DNA of 64,000 nucleotides from Aricia agestis. Its lineage: Eukaryota; Arthropoda; Insecta; Lepidoptera; Lycaenidae. The notes below the pieces were generated by a model. It was given only the letters and a program-made list of their open reading frames with translations. It made no database searches and had not been told where the DNA came from. The position numbers were made by a program, and so were the translations under genes. The stretch covers positions 16,514,501-16,578,500 of the forward strand of contig NC_056417.1 of NCBI RefSeq assembly GCF_905147365.1. Reading direction: 5' to 3'. Positions 1 through 11,645 of this stretch are shown in pieces. Within the stretch, counting starts at the first letter, position 1; every line of letters begins with the position of its first letter.

Positions 1-206
1 TATAATATTATTATCGTTACTTTGAAGTCAAAAAACTTTTCTCGCACGTCACTTTAGCTCCTCGCGAGCAGTGTTCTGCATAGCGGGCGGCGGCCGGTCG
101 CCCCGCTCGGCAGCCGCGTCCACACTGCCGAGTGCCGCCGCCAATTGCCAAATCAGACTGCAGTCTGCACACACAGCTGCTTATGCCCGCTGTACTCGCT
201 AGAGTA
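1..206. other. Unassigned sequence with a GC-rich patch
   Basis: No open frame of note. Positions 60-160 are clearly richer in G, C and CpG than the surroundings, which elsewhere in this window marks exons, but no splice-bounded frame could be recognised. Confidence 0.3.
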
Positions 207-209
207 TTA

Positions 210-337
210 GGGTTGATGCATTTCTAAATTTGTATGGATTTGACAGATTTCAATTGCGTCAGACGTCTTGCGAATCTGTCAAATCCATACTAATTTAGAA
301 ATGCATCTACGCATCGCGTTGCGGTCTGAATCAACCC
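210..337. mobile_element. Palindromic miniature element, TTA target duplication
   Basis: Inverted arms at about 216-249 and 273-306 pair almost perfectly. The ends read GGGTTGAT and ATCAACCC and are bounded on each side by TTA (207-209 and 338-340). A 3-bp TTA duplication is typical of PIF/Harbinger-type miniature elements, so that assignment is likely but rests on the ends only. Confidence 0.7.
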
Positions 338-622
338 TTATAGTTCCCGCTGCATGCCTTCTAATATAAGTCCTAGTCAGAGATTGAAAAATTTTAAATT
401 GCATGATTTTATAAATGAGTGGATTTCAACTTGCATTTTTTATATAAATAATTTTGGTGGAAATTTTTGTTTCCACCAAAATTAGAGATTATTATAGTGT
501 TTACGGAAACTGGTATGACAACCACCACTTAAAACGTAGTGATTATATTCTATTTGCCACCACTCAGACGAGTTAGCTTGTGACAGAATGAAGTGAATGG
601 CGTATTTTTTATGTGAAATATT

Positions 623-871
623 AAAATATGTGATAATAATAAAATGTGTCAGCCGTACGAGAAGAATCTAAAAACTCTACACATTAGTCAAAACCGGTGG
701 CCTGGCCATTTTAAAATAAGAGTTTGTAAGTACAACAGAAAAGTATATATTAAGTTCAAAGCCTAAAGCATGACGAATAACAAAATGGCCAAGACACCGA
801 TTTTGACTAATGTGTAGAGTTTTTAGATTCTTCTCGTACGGCTAACACATTTTATTATTATCACATATTTT
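623..871. mobile_element. Foldback miniature element
   Basis: Two arms of about 85 bp (623-709 and 786-871) are near-perfect reverse complements, beginning AAAATATGTGATAATA on the left and its complement on the right, around a spacer of roughly 75 bp. No coding capacity. Confidence 0.75.
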
Positions 872-1094
872 GCCGCGCAATAGTGTAAAATTAAGGTTTT
901 TAAATTTAGGACTGAGTCTTAACGTTAGAAATTGGCTCTATATGAGATCTCACTACTTTTTGACACCACGAACTATATGTTCTCATCTTGGCAACATTTT
1001 TACATGAAAATGTTTTTGGTGGGATTTCATTTCTTTTTGTAAGTTGGTTTATGTTGTTTTTCTTTTAGTTCATTTTTTTTGGGTGAATTACTTT

Positions 1095-1150
1095 TAGGTT
1101 TCCGTACCCAGAGGGTAAAAACGGAACACTATTACTAGACTTCAAGATTT
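1095..1150 (+). repeat. GGTTTCCGTACCC repeat fragment
   Basis: Short match to the dispersed GGGTTCCGTACC...GGTAAAAACGG family seen at 3462, 5017, 26404 and 27747; only the first 50-60 bp are present. Confidence 0.55.
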
Positions 1151-1210
1151 CCATGCGCATTATTAATTTGGGAGTACTGTAATCGTAATACTATTAAGAT
1201 CATTCATTAA

Positions 1211-1598
1211 GGTTGGGTTGCACCAACTAACTTTAACTATAACTATAACTTTAACTTTAACTACAATGCAAAATGTCAAATCTTTGGTTAAAGTTAAAAA
1301 TGGACGCCATCAAGACGCCATATTTAACCATAACCATAGAGCTCGACAAGGTTTTAAATGCACGTGGCGAAAAAAGGAACTAACGCCGTCATCATACAAA
1401 AACGCCATTTTTGACAGTTCTCCTTTACCAGCAGGGGGCGCTGTTGCTGGCCCACGTTCATTTATAACCTTGTTGGATCAGCTGTCATCTGTCAATGTCT
1501 CCGGTCAAAGTTAAGGTTAAAGTTAAATTTAGCCATAACTATAAACATAACTTTAACCTTAACTTTAACTTTAACCACGCCTCTGGTGCAACCCAACC
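1211..1598. mobile_element. GGGTTGCACC miniature element, copy 1
   Basis: Ends GGTTGGGTTGCACC and GGTGCAACCCAACC are inverted and flanked by TAA on both sides. The sub-terminal regions are runs of AACTTT/AAAGTT units. The 98-codon open frame inside is an accident of this repeat structure, not a gene. Confidence 0.8.
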
Positions 1599-1601
1599 TA
1601 A

Positions 1602-1752
1602 GAGTGAGTTGCACCAACTTACTTTAACTTTAACTACCTATAAAAATGTCAAATGAACTGTCAAATCCCTTGTTAAAGTGAATAATGGACCTAATATTTG
1701 ACGATAACCTTAACTTTAGCTAATAATTATAACAACGCCTCTGGTGCAACCC
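1602..1752. mobile_element. GGGTTGCACC miniature element, copy 2
   Basis: Abuts copy 1 and shares its TAA boundary; it ends GGTGCAACCC followed by TAA (1753-1755). It is internally shortened (about 150 bp). Two independent insertions of one family at adjacent TAA sites explain the arrangement. Confidence 0.75.
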
Positions 1753-1755
1753 TAA

Positions 1756-2595
1756 TTCGTTTCCAAAGAAATAATTTCATTCATACATTGACCTTATAAA
1801 CGAGAATTACATGATACATCTACTGACTGTCAAACAATCTAACACGTTAATCTCACGAAATCTAACCACGGATCAGAAAATTTGTAAAAACACCTCACGT
1901 AATTTGTGGACGCCCCCTTGCTACTTAGCAAAAAATACTAAAAACAAAATAAATTGAATATTTGGGGGGCTTTCATACAACAAACGTGACTTTTTTGCTA
2001 TTTTTTTCTATTGATAATAATAGATGTCGCTGCTGGTCGTCTACATCGCGATATAGCTAGCACGTATATTCATATACTTGTTAATGTACTCTTTTAATCA
2101 ATAAGAGATTTCAATTTTCATCTATCTACATTGCACTGCTGTTTGACGCGAAGATGTTTGATATAGCCGTTTAACAGGTGGTTGTGTACTTAATTTTGTT
2201 ATAATTTAATATATTATATTTCCTTAATTTCCTTAATAATTAAATAATAAGTTCTCAAATTACACTCTGGATTTGTGTTGTGTTTGATTTCCACTGTTGG
2301 GATGTAGCTCAGTTTGGGAGTTTCTTTTCATCAACCGTTGGATGAACCTTTAACATAATATGGCAATTCACCACTGTCGGAAGAAGACGAAGAATACATA
2401 TCTTTGACACTTGACAGATGATAAGTGTTTGCTGGCCCCTTTTTGCCGCGGAGCGGGCTTGATGGTATACGAGAAAATTTTGTTCTGATAATTTTTCCTT
2501 GAAAAAGCTTAATCCAGCTGGAATTTCAAGTTTCTTTCTCTTTTGGTTTTTCAATATAATCGCTGTGAACTTTTTGTGTGGTCGGCCGACCAAAG
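1756..2595. other. No gene recognised
   Basis: AT-rich sequence with no supported frame; the minus-strand open frame at 2309-2593 has no recognisable composition or motif and no splice context. Confidence 0.4.
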
Positions 2596-2737
2596 TGCAT
2601 CAAAATTCAAGAGTACTTCAGCTACGCTCCGGAGCGGACCACGTGCTTGAGAAGACAAGTATCCTGCCCCTACAAGATCCAACGGGCTTGCTGCTACTGC
2701 AATTGCCTGAGGAGCACCCCTGCTGACTATGGAACGG
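2596..2737 (+). CDS. Possible single exon of a Cys-rich protein
   Basis: An isolated, relatively GC-rich open segment bounded by AG before 2596 and by a GTGAGT donor at 2738. The encoded stretch includes QEYFSYAPERTTC and then VSCPYKIQRACCYCNC, seven cysteines in about 35 residues, a density expected of a secreted disulfide-rich domain. No start or stop codon belongs to it and no partner exon was found in the flanks, so it would be an internal exon of a gene that extends outside the recognisable area, or a chance frame. The family is not recognised. Confidence 0.3.
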
Positions 2738-2811
2738 GTGAGTCGGGCATGATACGGGTTCGGAGTGTTTTTTTTTTTTTGAGAACTTTTACTATCCCGC
2801 AGGCAATCTAG

Positions 2812-3369
2812 CTATTACACGCATTTTGCCTGTCCAAGAGGTTTAACTTTTAGGTGTAGCTGTAGGTTTCATATTTGAACTAACCGATGTAAGACGTTGT
2901 TAACAACCTAAAATTTTTTACGTCCGTGCCTAAAAATTAAATATTCGCAAAGAATTATTGCTGAGGGCTGAGACTACGACTATACTTTGAAGTGTTTGAA
3001 CTTACATATTTTTAAGACGATTTAAGGGTAATGTATATTTGAAATACCATTTGTATTGTAGTAAAAACACTTTATTGTAAGAATAATTATTGTAGTCTGG
3101 TAAACAACTGTGGTACCATGGCAACGTCACTGTCATGACTTTATGGAGAATGTAGAATATATATCAAAGGTCTAGAGTCTACAAAGTGAAGTAATTACGA
3201 ATATAATATCATAATAATATAATATTATATTATTTATAAAGAGTTACAGAATGATTCTGTACTTAATAAAAATTACCACATGCGTTTTTATGAAATTAAA
3301 ATGCAAACGAGGATGTACACTCGCAATATTATAAAAGTTGCAAGTGTCTTGTCAGGATCGGTTAAATAT
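2812..3369. other. No gene recognised
   Basis: AT-rich, simple-sequence-like around 3200-3240; nothing supportable. Confidence 0.4.
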
Positions 3370-3435
3370 AAAATTAGGGGACAAACGAGCAACAGGTCAC
3401 CTGATGGTACTTTCCATCGTCGCCGAGTTGCCGGC
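3370..3435 (-). repeat. SINE 3' end fragment
   Basis: Matches the reverse complement of the 3' tail (GACCCGTTTGCTCG... region) shared by the SINEs at 3797, 11993 and 51160 and the LINE at 13112. Confidence 0.55.
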
Positions 3436-3461
3436 TTTTTAGAGAGAAAAGTTCTCTTTCC

Positions 3462-3796
3462 CTTTTTAGAGTTCCGTACCCAAAGGGTAAAAACGGGACC
3501 CTATTACTAAGACTGTTCAATGTCTGTCCGTCTGTCTGTCTGTGTGTCTCCAGGCTGTAACTCAAGAACCGCATAGCTAGATTTCTGAAATTTTCACAGA
3601 TTGTGTATAGGTATCTGTTGCCGCTGTTGTTATACAACAAATACTAAAACCAAAATAAAATTAATACATCTTTCATACATCATTAATACATCATTCATAC
3701 ATTGGCTCCCATACAAAAAAATACAATTTTTTTGCCTATTTTTTCTAGATTGAGGTACTGAACCATTTGTGCGCGAGTTTAACTCACACTTGGCCG
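3462..3796 (+). repeat. GGGTTCCGTACC dispersed repeat
   Basis: Contains AGAGTTCCGTACCCAAAGGG, GGTAAAAACGGGACC and a CTGT tetranucleotide run, then GAGTTTAACTCACACTTGGC near the other end, as in the full-length member at 5017-5536. Confidence 0.7.
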
Positions 3797-4112
3797 ATTT
3801 TTTATGAAATTGGGGGACAAACAAGCAGACGGGCCACCTGGCGGAAAGCAACTGCCGTCGTCCTTGCGATCCATGGACACTGTCACATTAGAAGAGTTGC
3901 AAGTACATTTTCGCCCTGTTTATGAAGGAATAGGCTAAGGGAATAAGCAGAAGAGAACAGCGATAGGGAATAAGGTATAGTTCAGTTGGGCTTCCGGTCT
4001 CCGCTTAACTCGCTAGAAGAAACACAGCGCAAGCGCTGTTTTACACCGGTTTTCTGTGAGAGCGGTGTTTGACGCCGGTTTTCTGTGAGTCTGTGATCTC
4101 ACATGGCTAACA
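3797..4112 (-). mobile_element. SINE with LINE-derived 3' tail, copy 1
   Basis: Reverse-strand copy of the element best seen at 51160-51428. It carries the tail homologous to the 3' end of the LINE at 13112-14150 (3806-3900), the CGCTTGCGCTGTGTTTC block (about 4018-4040) and a duplicated block in which CCGGTTTTCTGTGAG occurs twice (about 4047 and 4076). Confidence 0.7.
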
Positions 4113-4631
4113 CGTATTTTTTTTGGCACAAGGAGTATTTTATACTCTATTTTTAATTTTGTATCCAGCACAAGAAACGGGGGTATCCCATACTAACATC
4201 CCCCCTCTATATCAAGGGGGCGGGAAAGGTTAGGTTGGGTTTGATAATTTTTTTGTTGTTTCTGTACTAATAGTATGCTACATACCAAATTTCAGTTTTC
4301 TCGGACTTCAGGAAGTACCCTAACAATTTTGATGATCGGTGAGTCAGTGCCAGAAATGTGGATTTTTGGACACCTATAAAATCTAAAGTATAATAGTAAC
4401 AATATTCAAACTTTGCGCGTTTGATTATTATACTCATGCCATTATATCTGCAAAATTTCAACTATCTGGCATTATCCGAACCAAAGTTACGAGGGTGCAA
4501 AAATACGACGAAACGTTTCAAGAAAAGGTAGGTAGTGCCCGTGCGCGCTTCGCTTGGCTCATCTTGGCGGGGGCACTCCCGTGCACCCAGATACAAATAT
4601 ACAAATAATCACCATGACATACTTTGTATAA

Positions 4632-4773
4632 GGCGGGCGCCAGACATGTGATCAAATACGCAAATTCGCCAAGTGTGGCACTGACATTTGCCTATTTGTG
4701 CAAATTAATTGCTGGCATTTTCCTATTTGTGCAAAGTTTGCTCAAACTTTGAAGCCCATGTCTGGCGCCGGCC
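4632..4773. mobile_element. GGCGCCAGACATG miniature element
   Basis: Ends GGCGGGCGCCAGACATG and CATGTCTGGCGCCGGCC are inverted repeats. The interior has a tandem TGGCATTTTCCTATTTGTGC motif. A second copy lies at 61770-61900. Confidence 0.75.
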
Positions 4774-4917
4774 TGTCTTTGAACACGGTATGACATAGTT
4801 ATGTTTTGCTTCAATTTATTAATTTACGGTTATATTTACATTTTACAATGGCTTACCTTTCGTTTTTCAATAATTAATCCACTAATTTACAATTTTTGAA
4901 AGAGTTGCTACAAAGTA

Positions 4918-5930
4918 ATTTTCACTAACTGAAAATCGGGAGTTTTGCCGGGAATACGAAAGAGTGACGTTGCGTTTTTGTATTATTTTCCTAAAATTGT
5001 GTTATTTCGGTTTTTAGGGTTCCGTACCTCAAAAGGAAAAAACGGAACCCTTATAGGATCACTTTGTTGTCCGTCTGTCCGTCCGTCCGTCTGTCAAGAC
5101 CCTTTTTCTCAGGAACGCGTGGAGGTATGAAGCTGAAATTTATATCAATTACTCAGGTCTACTGTCCCTTGAAGCTGTGAAAAAATCAAACTTCTAAGCC
5201 AACGCAATCAAAAGATACAGCCGTTTATGCCGCAAATTTTCGACACTTGCAAGGGAATCAAAACCTACAGGGTGCTTCCCGTGAACTCAGAATCTTGAAA
5301 TTTGGTACGAAGCAACGTCTTATAGCATAGATAAAGGAAAAATTACGAAAACCATAAATTTTTAGTTACATCACATAATATATTTTTTTTTAATAATTTT
5401 AAACTTACTACCCATTTCCTCATAAACGCGTAGAGGTATTAAATTGAAATTCATACCAAATACTCAGGTCTATAATACCTTTAAGCTGTCGGAACCCTCG
5501 GTGCGCGAGTCCGACTCGCACTTGGCCGGTTTTTTTATGTGTAATGTTGGTAGAATATTAACCATTAAATATTCGTTGTCGTGCACAAGTGTGGGCAAGT
5601 GATACAACTTCAAGAAACGTGTCATTTTGTGTTCCCTCCAAAACTCCATCGAAAGTTTTAGTAAAGGATCTACCATTTTACTAAAACAACTGACTTGACT
5701 CGTTGACTTTACCGACGACTTTTTAGACTTTGACTAGACTTTCGACTTGACGATAATCTGGAAAAACGACTTGAAAATTTTGTAAACTTTTTACGCATTT
5801 TTTTTCCCGCCAATACTTTACTTGACACTGGCCATGGTTTAAAAGCCGAGCGCCATAACAAGAAAAAAAAACTGAAAATCGAACTTTGAGTTTTAAACTT
5901 CTTCTTCGTCTTTTTTATCAACCAATCACT
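4918..5930. repeat. Dispersed repeat, interrupted copy
   Basis: Homologous over its length to 61171-61620: same GGGAATACGAAAGAGTGACG start, same TGGTAGAATATTAACCATT block and same end. Here it is split by a 520-bp insertion (5017-5536) that is absent from the other copy. Confidence 0.75.
5017..5536 (+). mobile_element. GGGTTCCGTACC...TTGGCCGG element, full length
   Basis: Begins GGGTTCCGTACC and ends GAGTCCGACTCGCACTTGGC followed by CGG and a T-run. Comparison with the uninterrupted site at 61258/61259 fixes both boundaries: GGTTTTTA on the left, ATGTGTAATG on the right, with no obvious target duplication. It encodes nothing. Fragments of the family lie at 1095, 3462, 20797, 26404, 27747 and 45460. 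Confidence 0.75.
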
Positions 5931-5939
5931 GTCGATCTT

Positions 5940-8089
5940 ACTTTAAAATTGTACAGATTATACAACTTAGTTTAGGTGCTACGTTTAAATTTGGAACCCA
6001 ATTTTTTTTTGTTCGAAAGTTTCACCCACCTGATTCATACCGTATATTACCTATCAAGAGTCAACTATACAGGGTGCAATAGGGATGATGACAAGGTCAA
6101 AGATTAGCGAATTTTGTTAATAAAATAAAGAAATCACGGTGAAAAGTAAGTGTTCCCAAAATTACAGCTCTATAGCATTTTTATTTTTTTTTGTTATGCG
6201 CCTTCAAAGTTAGATAATCAAGTCGATTTTTTTTTCAATTAAATTTCTTAATATTTGTATAACAATCGATAACTTATGCAATTAAAAGCAACTTTTGCTA
6301 TGAAACCACTTTTATAAACGCAATATTTGATATACCTATCGAACAAAGTTTTCACCCGATGCGTACAAACTACGAAAGAGTGACGTCAGTCTTTCGTAGC
6401 ACTTTGTATGGAGCGTTTCGGGCAGGTCTATTTTATGAGATGTTTGAATTGTCATATCTTGGTGAATTTTTAAGCTATCAGAGTCATTCTTTCAGCGATG
6501 TTTCTATTTCTTAAGGGTCTTTCAATTACCAATAAGAAAAAAAAATAGTCATCTAGCCTATTTAACCTTCCTGCCAAATTTGGATATATTGATCCTTGTT
6601 AAAAATAAAAATACACGTATTTCTTTTTTATAATCACTCAGTACTAAAATTTTACAACTAGTATCGGTCTTTGAACCTTTACTCTTCTGGTGCCCCCTCT
6701 GGTGCCTGGTGACTTGATGCCCTAGGCAATTGCTTAATTTGATTAAGGGCTAATCCGTCACTGAATTCTTGTTATTATCATAAGTTGCGAATTTTCCCTT
6801 CATACTTTGACGGACTTAGGACCGTCAAATGTAAAGGACGTAGACAAGTATGTTTAGAATAAAATCAATTGATACACATCAAAAGAATGGAAAATTACTA
6901 CTTTTTAATTACGAAAAATAAGCACCTTAGAAATTTATAATAAATCTAAACCACATCCTTTGCATTTAGGCGTATTTAAAAAAATCAATTAACTTATATA
7001 CACAGTACAACTAGGTAATTAAAAATCAAAACAACCCACCTCTAAATCTTATTTACTTCCATCTTGTCTACACTTAACATAGTTCTGAAAACTGCAATCC
7101 GTTTTGCTCTAAGCAGAGTCTAGCGCGTGTTGCATATTGTCTTTACGACTTTAAAAGTTTGTTAAGCACAACTTTGTCACTTTTAACCTCGTCAGAAGCA
7201 TGTCTTCGAGGCTGGCTAGGCGTGTGCAGGTGTTACGAAGTGCGAACTGTCCATAATCCGACTCTTTGATTGTTTCGCGATTCAGATTCAGGGTACAGCT
7301 GCTGCATTCGAGAATCATCAATCAGCTGTTACGAAGACGATGAAGGCTTTCTTGCTCGTACATTCTCTGGGTTCCCCGTAAACTTTCGCCACACAAAATG
7401 TAGCACCTCCACCTATGCCTCCACATTTCATAACACTCGATCTTGGTTAGGGTACATTGTAACAGACACTAATTAAAGCGCGGGGGCCGGGGGGGGGGGG
7501 GGGGGGGGGGCGTGACAAACAAAATAATTACGTGTTAGCTATACAACTACGCGCGTGGTACTAATCACAGAGTACTTTTTTATTGGTACTAATACTAAAC
7601 GGTCGCCGGCGACCGGCGCGGCGGGCTTCCCGCCTCCCACCCCGCGCGTCACCCCCGCTTTACCCCTACGCATAACCGGTCTGTCGTGCGGCGCGATGGA
7701 CTAGCGACCTCGCAATATCGTAATTATTATGAACTTATGAAGTGACCATTGTGCATCGTTTTTTTTTTGGGATAAAATATGTTATTGTAAAAAAATGAAC
7801 ACCTATTTTTTTGGTTTAATGGACTCACCTAATGATACCTAAGCCCCAAAAAAAATTTGGCAGGTAGGTTTAATTGCACCCTATTAAACGACTACATAAA
7901 GATAAAATCCAATCCAGTATCAAGTTTTTTTGTAAATCGGTCTAGATATTATAATGATAAATAATAAAAAACTTTTAAAATCAAAAATGAAAACCTTTAA
8001 ATCTTAAAAAATAGGATAGTTTTCAGCCTTGCCGCGCAAAAAAGCGGTTTGGGAAATCCAGTCAACTATTTAAAGATGTGAAATTTTAG
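5940..8089. other. No gene recognised; contains a G22 run
   Basis: Mostly AT-rich sequence without supported genes. 7140-7480 is less AT-rich and has short open frames on both strands, none with recognisable content. 7580-7690 is GC-rich but has no frame. Confidence 0.35.
7489..7510 (+). repeat. Poly-G tract
   Basis: Twenty-two consecutive G residues, preceded by a further GGGGGCC. It could form a G-quadruplex or be an assembly or length-polymorphic homopolymer. Confidence 0.9.
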
Positions 8090-8650
8090 TTAACAAGAGA
8101 ATCCTAAGCAATCTCCGCTTTATCGACGACCTCATCATTTTTGCGCCTACAGCCGTCAGCCGCACATCATCAAATTCTGCTCCAAGATCTGCAAGTCGGT
8201 AGAGGTGGAACTTACAAAAAATAGGTCCAAGACACAAACAATGATCAACAGTACGAGACGTAGGATCGAGGTAGAAGAGCAAGGAATTCACTATGTCGAC
8301 GAGCACCCGTACTTGGGCCAATTAGTTTCTTATGACAACAGAAAGGCTGGTCCATTAAGAATTGTGACTTATCAATCTCACCGAAGCGCAGACTCGTTGA
8401 TAATTATGTTATGTATTTCGCTCGTCATAATCCAACGATGCGCATCGATCATTGACCGATTTACGATTTACAAAAGTTCCAACTCAGGGTCTGCCAAAGA
8501 GCAATAGAGCTTAAATCTAAACAAAACAATAAAAAACATAATGTGCTCCCAAACTACAATCACAGACGTAAGAATCAAGACGGCCAAGCTAAAGTGGCAT
8601 TGGGCTGGTCACGTTATCCGCATACATCTAGGCCGGATATCGACTGAGTG
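8090..8650 (+). pseudogene. RTE-type LINE fragment (reverse transcriptase to C-terminus)
   Basis: Broken frames spell LRF-DDLIIFAPTA (catalytic-motif region), GLTKNRSKTQTMINS-like sequence, YVDEHPYLGQLVSYDNR, and later KTAKLKWHWAGHVIR. These occur in this order in RTE-clade reverse transcriptases, and the same blocks occur in the longer RTE element at 40440-43640. Frameshifts and a deletion remove the rest, so this is a relic. Confidence 0.75.
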
Positions 8651-8699
8651 GATAGGCCTAAGAAAAGATAGCGCTATGCTCTAGAGGTATTTTTTCCTC

Positions 8700-9447
8700 C
8701 GAAGGTAGATAGATCACTGTAATCCTGACTTCCGATCCTTGAGGATATTCTATTGTGACTCCTTCATATTAGACGCATCCGTCTGCAACCCAGTACTGCT
8801 CATTTGGGATTGGTGTAGTTTCCTCTTTAGTAAATTAGGATAGATTTTGCTCTGTATTAGAATAGTAGGATCAAGTAGAAGGTGAATGGGTGTGTCACAG
8901 AATCTGCAGGTCGTAATGATATTAACACCTATTCTGTACTCGTACTCGTTCCCATCCCACCATTTCCAAGTTCACGTGGTAAAGAATCATAATCTCGGCT
9001 TCCACAGTGAGTTAAACTTGTCGTGTGTTCACATTAGGTTTCAAAATAAACCAGAATCGTGTATCACGTTAGGAGTGCGCTTTTATTTAAATATGACATT
9101 GATGCGAGTCGAGAGTCTCATAGTTTACCCTTAACTGCTAATTTTATATGCCGCTGCGCTTATGCCCTCATCTCGAAAGTCTCTTTAACCGAGGAGGTAA
9201 TTAACATATTGTAATGTTACAGTTTCTGGCAACACTGTGCCACGGTTCACATCGGCTCCATAAAAGTTTATTAAACACATGTAATAAAACTGGACTTAAA
9301 ACTCTAAAAAGTGATTATTCAGGAAAAAAATCATAACCCTACCGGCATTATCCAGGGAGGAAACAGGGGACAACGTTTGTATGGAGAAACGGCGGTGTGG
9401 ACTCCTCTTAAGGGAACAAAGGGACATGAGGGAAAAAAATCGACTTT
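8700..9447. other. No gene recognised
   Basis: The segment 9407-9447 (GACATGAGGGAAAAAAATCG) matches Helitron-like sequence at 10765-10802. Nothing else supportable. Confidence 0.4.
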
Positions 9448-9449
9448 GT

Positions 9450-10198
9450 TTTATATCCTAAGATCCGACCGTAAAATCCTGCATGAATCGTTTTTTTCGA
9501 TCAAATATATTTTAAAATAATCTTTAGAACGTATAGAATGGATTAATGTTGGGTTGCCTTGTTAAAAGTAGCCGCAAGTACCTCTAATTGTGTAAAATGA
9601 AAGTAATACAAATTTGCGTGTATTCAATGGAAAAATAAGAACTAAGAAGGAATGACAGGACACTACGCATAAAAATAAAAACGCCTGTTAAATAAAAATT
9701 GCAATCTTGCGGGTTCTCGACGTCGTCAAATTCTCCCAGGCATAATAATTGTAGGCCTGAACATTTGTCTTAAACAAAAGTGATGGCAACCCCAATTTGC
9801 GGCTATCGTGCAACTGGCAACCATGGATATTCATGCACAAAATGCATAAAACTTTAATTTTGTATCAAAATTATTAAAAAAAATTATGCTTCAATTTTGA
9901 TGATGAACTATGTGTGTTTACGGGCTGGCAACCCTAGGTTGCGGCCGATTTAGAGCTGGCAACCATTTATACCTTATTTTGTCTCGTCATTTTCTTTCAA
10001 ATGATGTAAAATTTACTGAAAAAAAAATCAAACAAATTATGCATTTATCTCATGAACATTAAACTTAATTAGAGGTACTTGCGGCTACTTTTGACAAGGC
10101 AACCGAACATTAATCCATTCTATACGTTCTAAAGATTATTTTAAAACAAATTTGATCGAAAAAAACGATTCCTGCAGGATTTTACGGTCGGATCCAAT
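9450..10198. mobile_element. Foldback element with about 130-bp inverted ends
   Basis: 9455-9585 and 10070-10196 are reverse complements starting GATCCGACCGTAAAATCCTG. The unique middle (about 490 bp) contains repeated 'GGCAACC' words and no frame. It interrupts a Helitron-like repeat. Confidence 0.75.
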
Positions 10199-10213
10199 AC
10201 TATTATAATATAA

Positions 10214-10819
10214 CTAGCCCGCCCCGGCGTCGCACGCGTATAAAATATATAGCCACTGAAAAAATGAAATCGATACCTAGCCTATGATCCTTTACGTTTT
10301 TTACCTACTTCTTATATCTGTGGATTGTGCCAATAGGTAGTTCGCGAGACAGAGACATGATACCTACTTACAACCATAAACCTATAATACGACAGTATAA
10401 AGTCTATGCTTACAACTATCATGTCTCTGTCGCGAGATAAGCCCTTTTAAATAATTTCCCCCGTTTCTTCCACATTCTCCTATTAGTATTAGCGTAATAA
10501 AATATAGCATATGGCCTTCCTCAATAAATGGGCTATTTAACACTGAAATAAATTTTTAAATCGGACCAGTACCTATAGTTGCTGAGATTAGCGCGTTCAA
10601 GTTAGCCCTTTCAAATAATTTTCCCTTTTTTTTCCACAATTTCCTCTATTTCTTCGCTGCTATTATAAAATATAGCCTAGTGCTATAGCCTTCCTCGATA
10701 AATTGACTATCTAACACTGAAAGAATCATCAAAATCCGTTGCGTAGTTTTTAAAGATTAAAGGGATCAAAGGGCCATGAGGGAAAAAAGCGACTTTGTTT
10801 TATAATATGTATACTTAGA
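10214..10819 (-). mobile_element. Non-autonomous Helitron
   Basis: On the minus strand it starts TCTAAGTATACATATTATAA (right end) and finishes GCGACGCCGGGGCGGGCTAG before T, with a GC-rich sub-terminal hairpin region. A TC start, CTAG end and insertion between A and T are Helitron hallmarks. The interior carries two diverged copies of a TTATTCCTCGATAAAT-type block. Confidence 0.65.
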
Positions 10820-11645
10820 TATATAGTAAATTGCTTAAAATAATAATATTTTATAACTTTTCTTATTTAAAATATACCTGTCGGGTCCTATCTACTGGTA
10901 GTTTAAATGAAAGGGGTAAAAGATAGAACTCCGATATATTCCGATTTTACAATGTTGGTAGATACCTATAGTGGACGTGCGCGTGCGCCGGTGGTTCGGG
11001 AAGAAGAGAGCACAGAATACAAATAAAATAGTTTATGACTTATATCGTTCTCTATTAGTCCTTATGCCTTATCATATTATTTTGCTACATGGCAACATGT
11101 AATTGAAAAGGAAATTGCAGCGACCACATAGCCTCTAGACGCCTATTGCAAGGCGAATACTTTCAGACAATATGTAAGACTAGACCTATAAGTCCTACTT
11201 TAGATTTTGATAGCAAAATCTGTCTTAGTATCGACCACATCCGTGACCCATGTACATCTCGTGCGTTTAATACAAAATACTTTTTTACTGTCAAGAATCA
11301 ATTTATTCAGAGCCAATTTTAGTAAGAGAAATATGGATAAACCATCCATCTACTAGTACTACTACTATCTACCCATCACAAAGCGTTGTTTTTTGTCGGC
11401 GTTGCGAAGTAATCATGAAATCTTATCTTGAAAGCGTAAAGAAAGTAACCAAGTAAAGATTTTTAGTCACTAAAACTTCAAGCAGTTTTATTAGCGAACA
11501 ACTATTTTTAGAAATAAATTTCCATCAATTTCATTGTGACTTAGAAATCATGTGGCGGAATTAGCAAGTCAAATAATCTATACTAATAATAAATATAAAG
11601 CTGAAGTGTTTGTTTGTTGTTTGAACGCGCGATCTCCGGCTAGAT
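10820..11645. other. No gene recognised
   Basis: AT-rich unique-looking sequence, with a TCTATACTAATAATAAATAT-like Helitron start at about 11578. Confidence 0.4.

Noticed and set aside
1218..1514. 98-codon open frame
   Set aside because: Lies wholly inside a GGGTTGCACC miniature element; the protein is a translation of AACTTT repeats.
7270..7476. Short frames in a less AT-rich patch
   Set aside because: Open on both strands but short, without recognisable motifs or splice partners.
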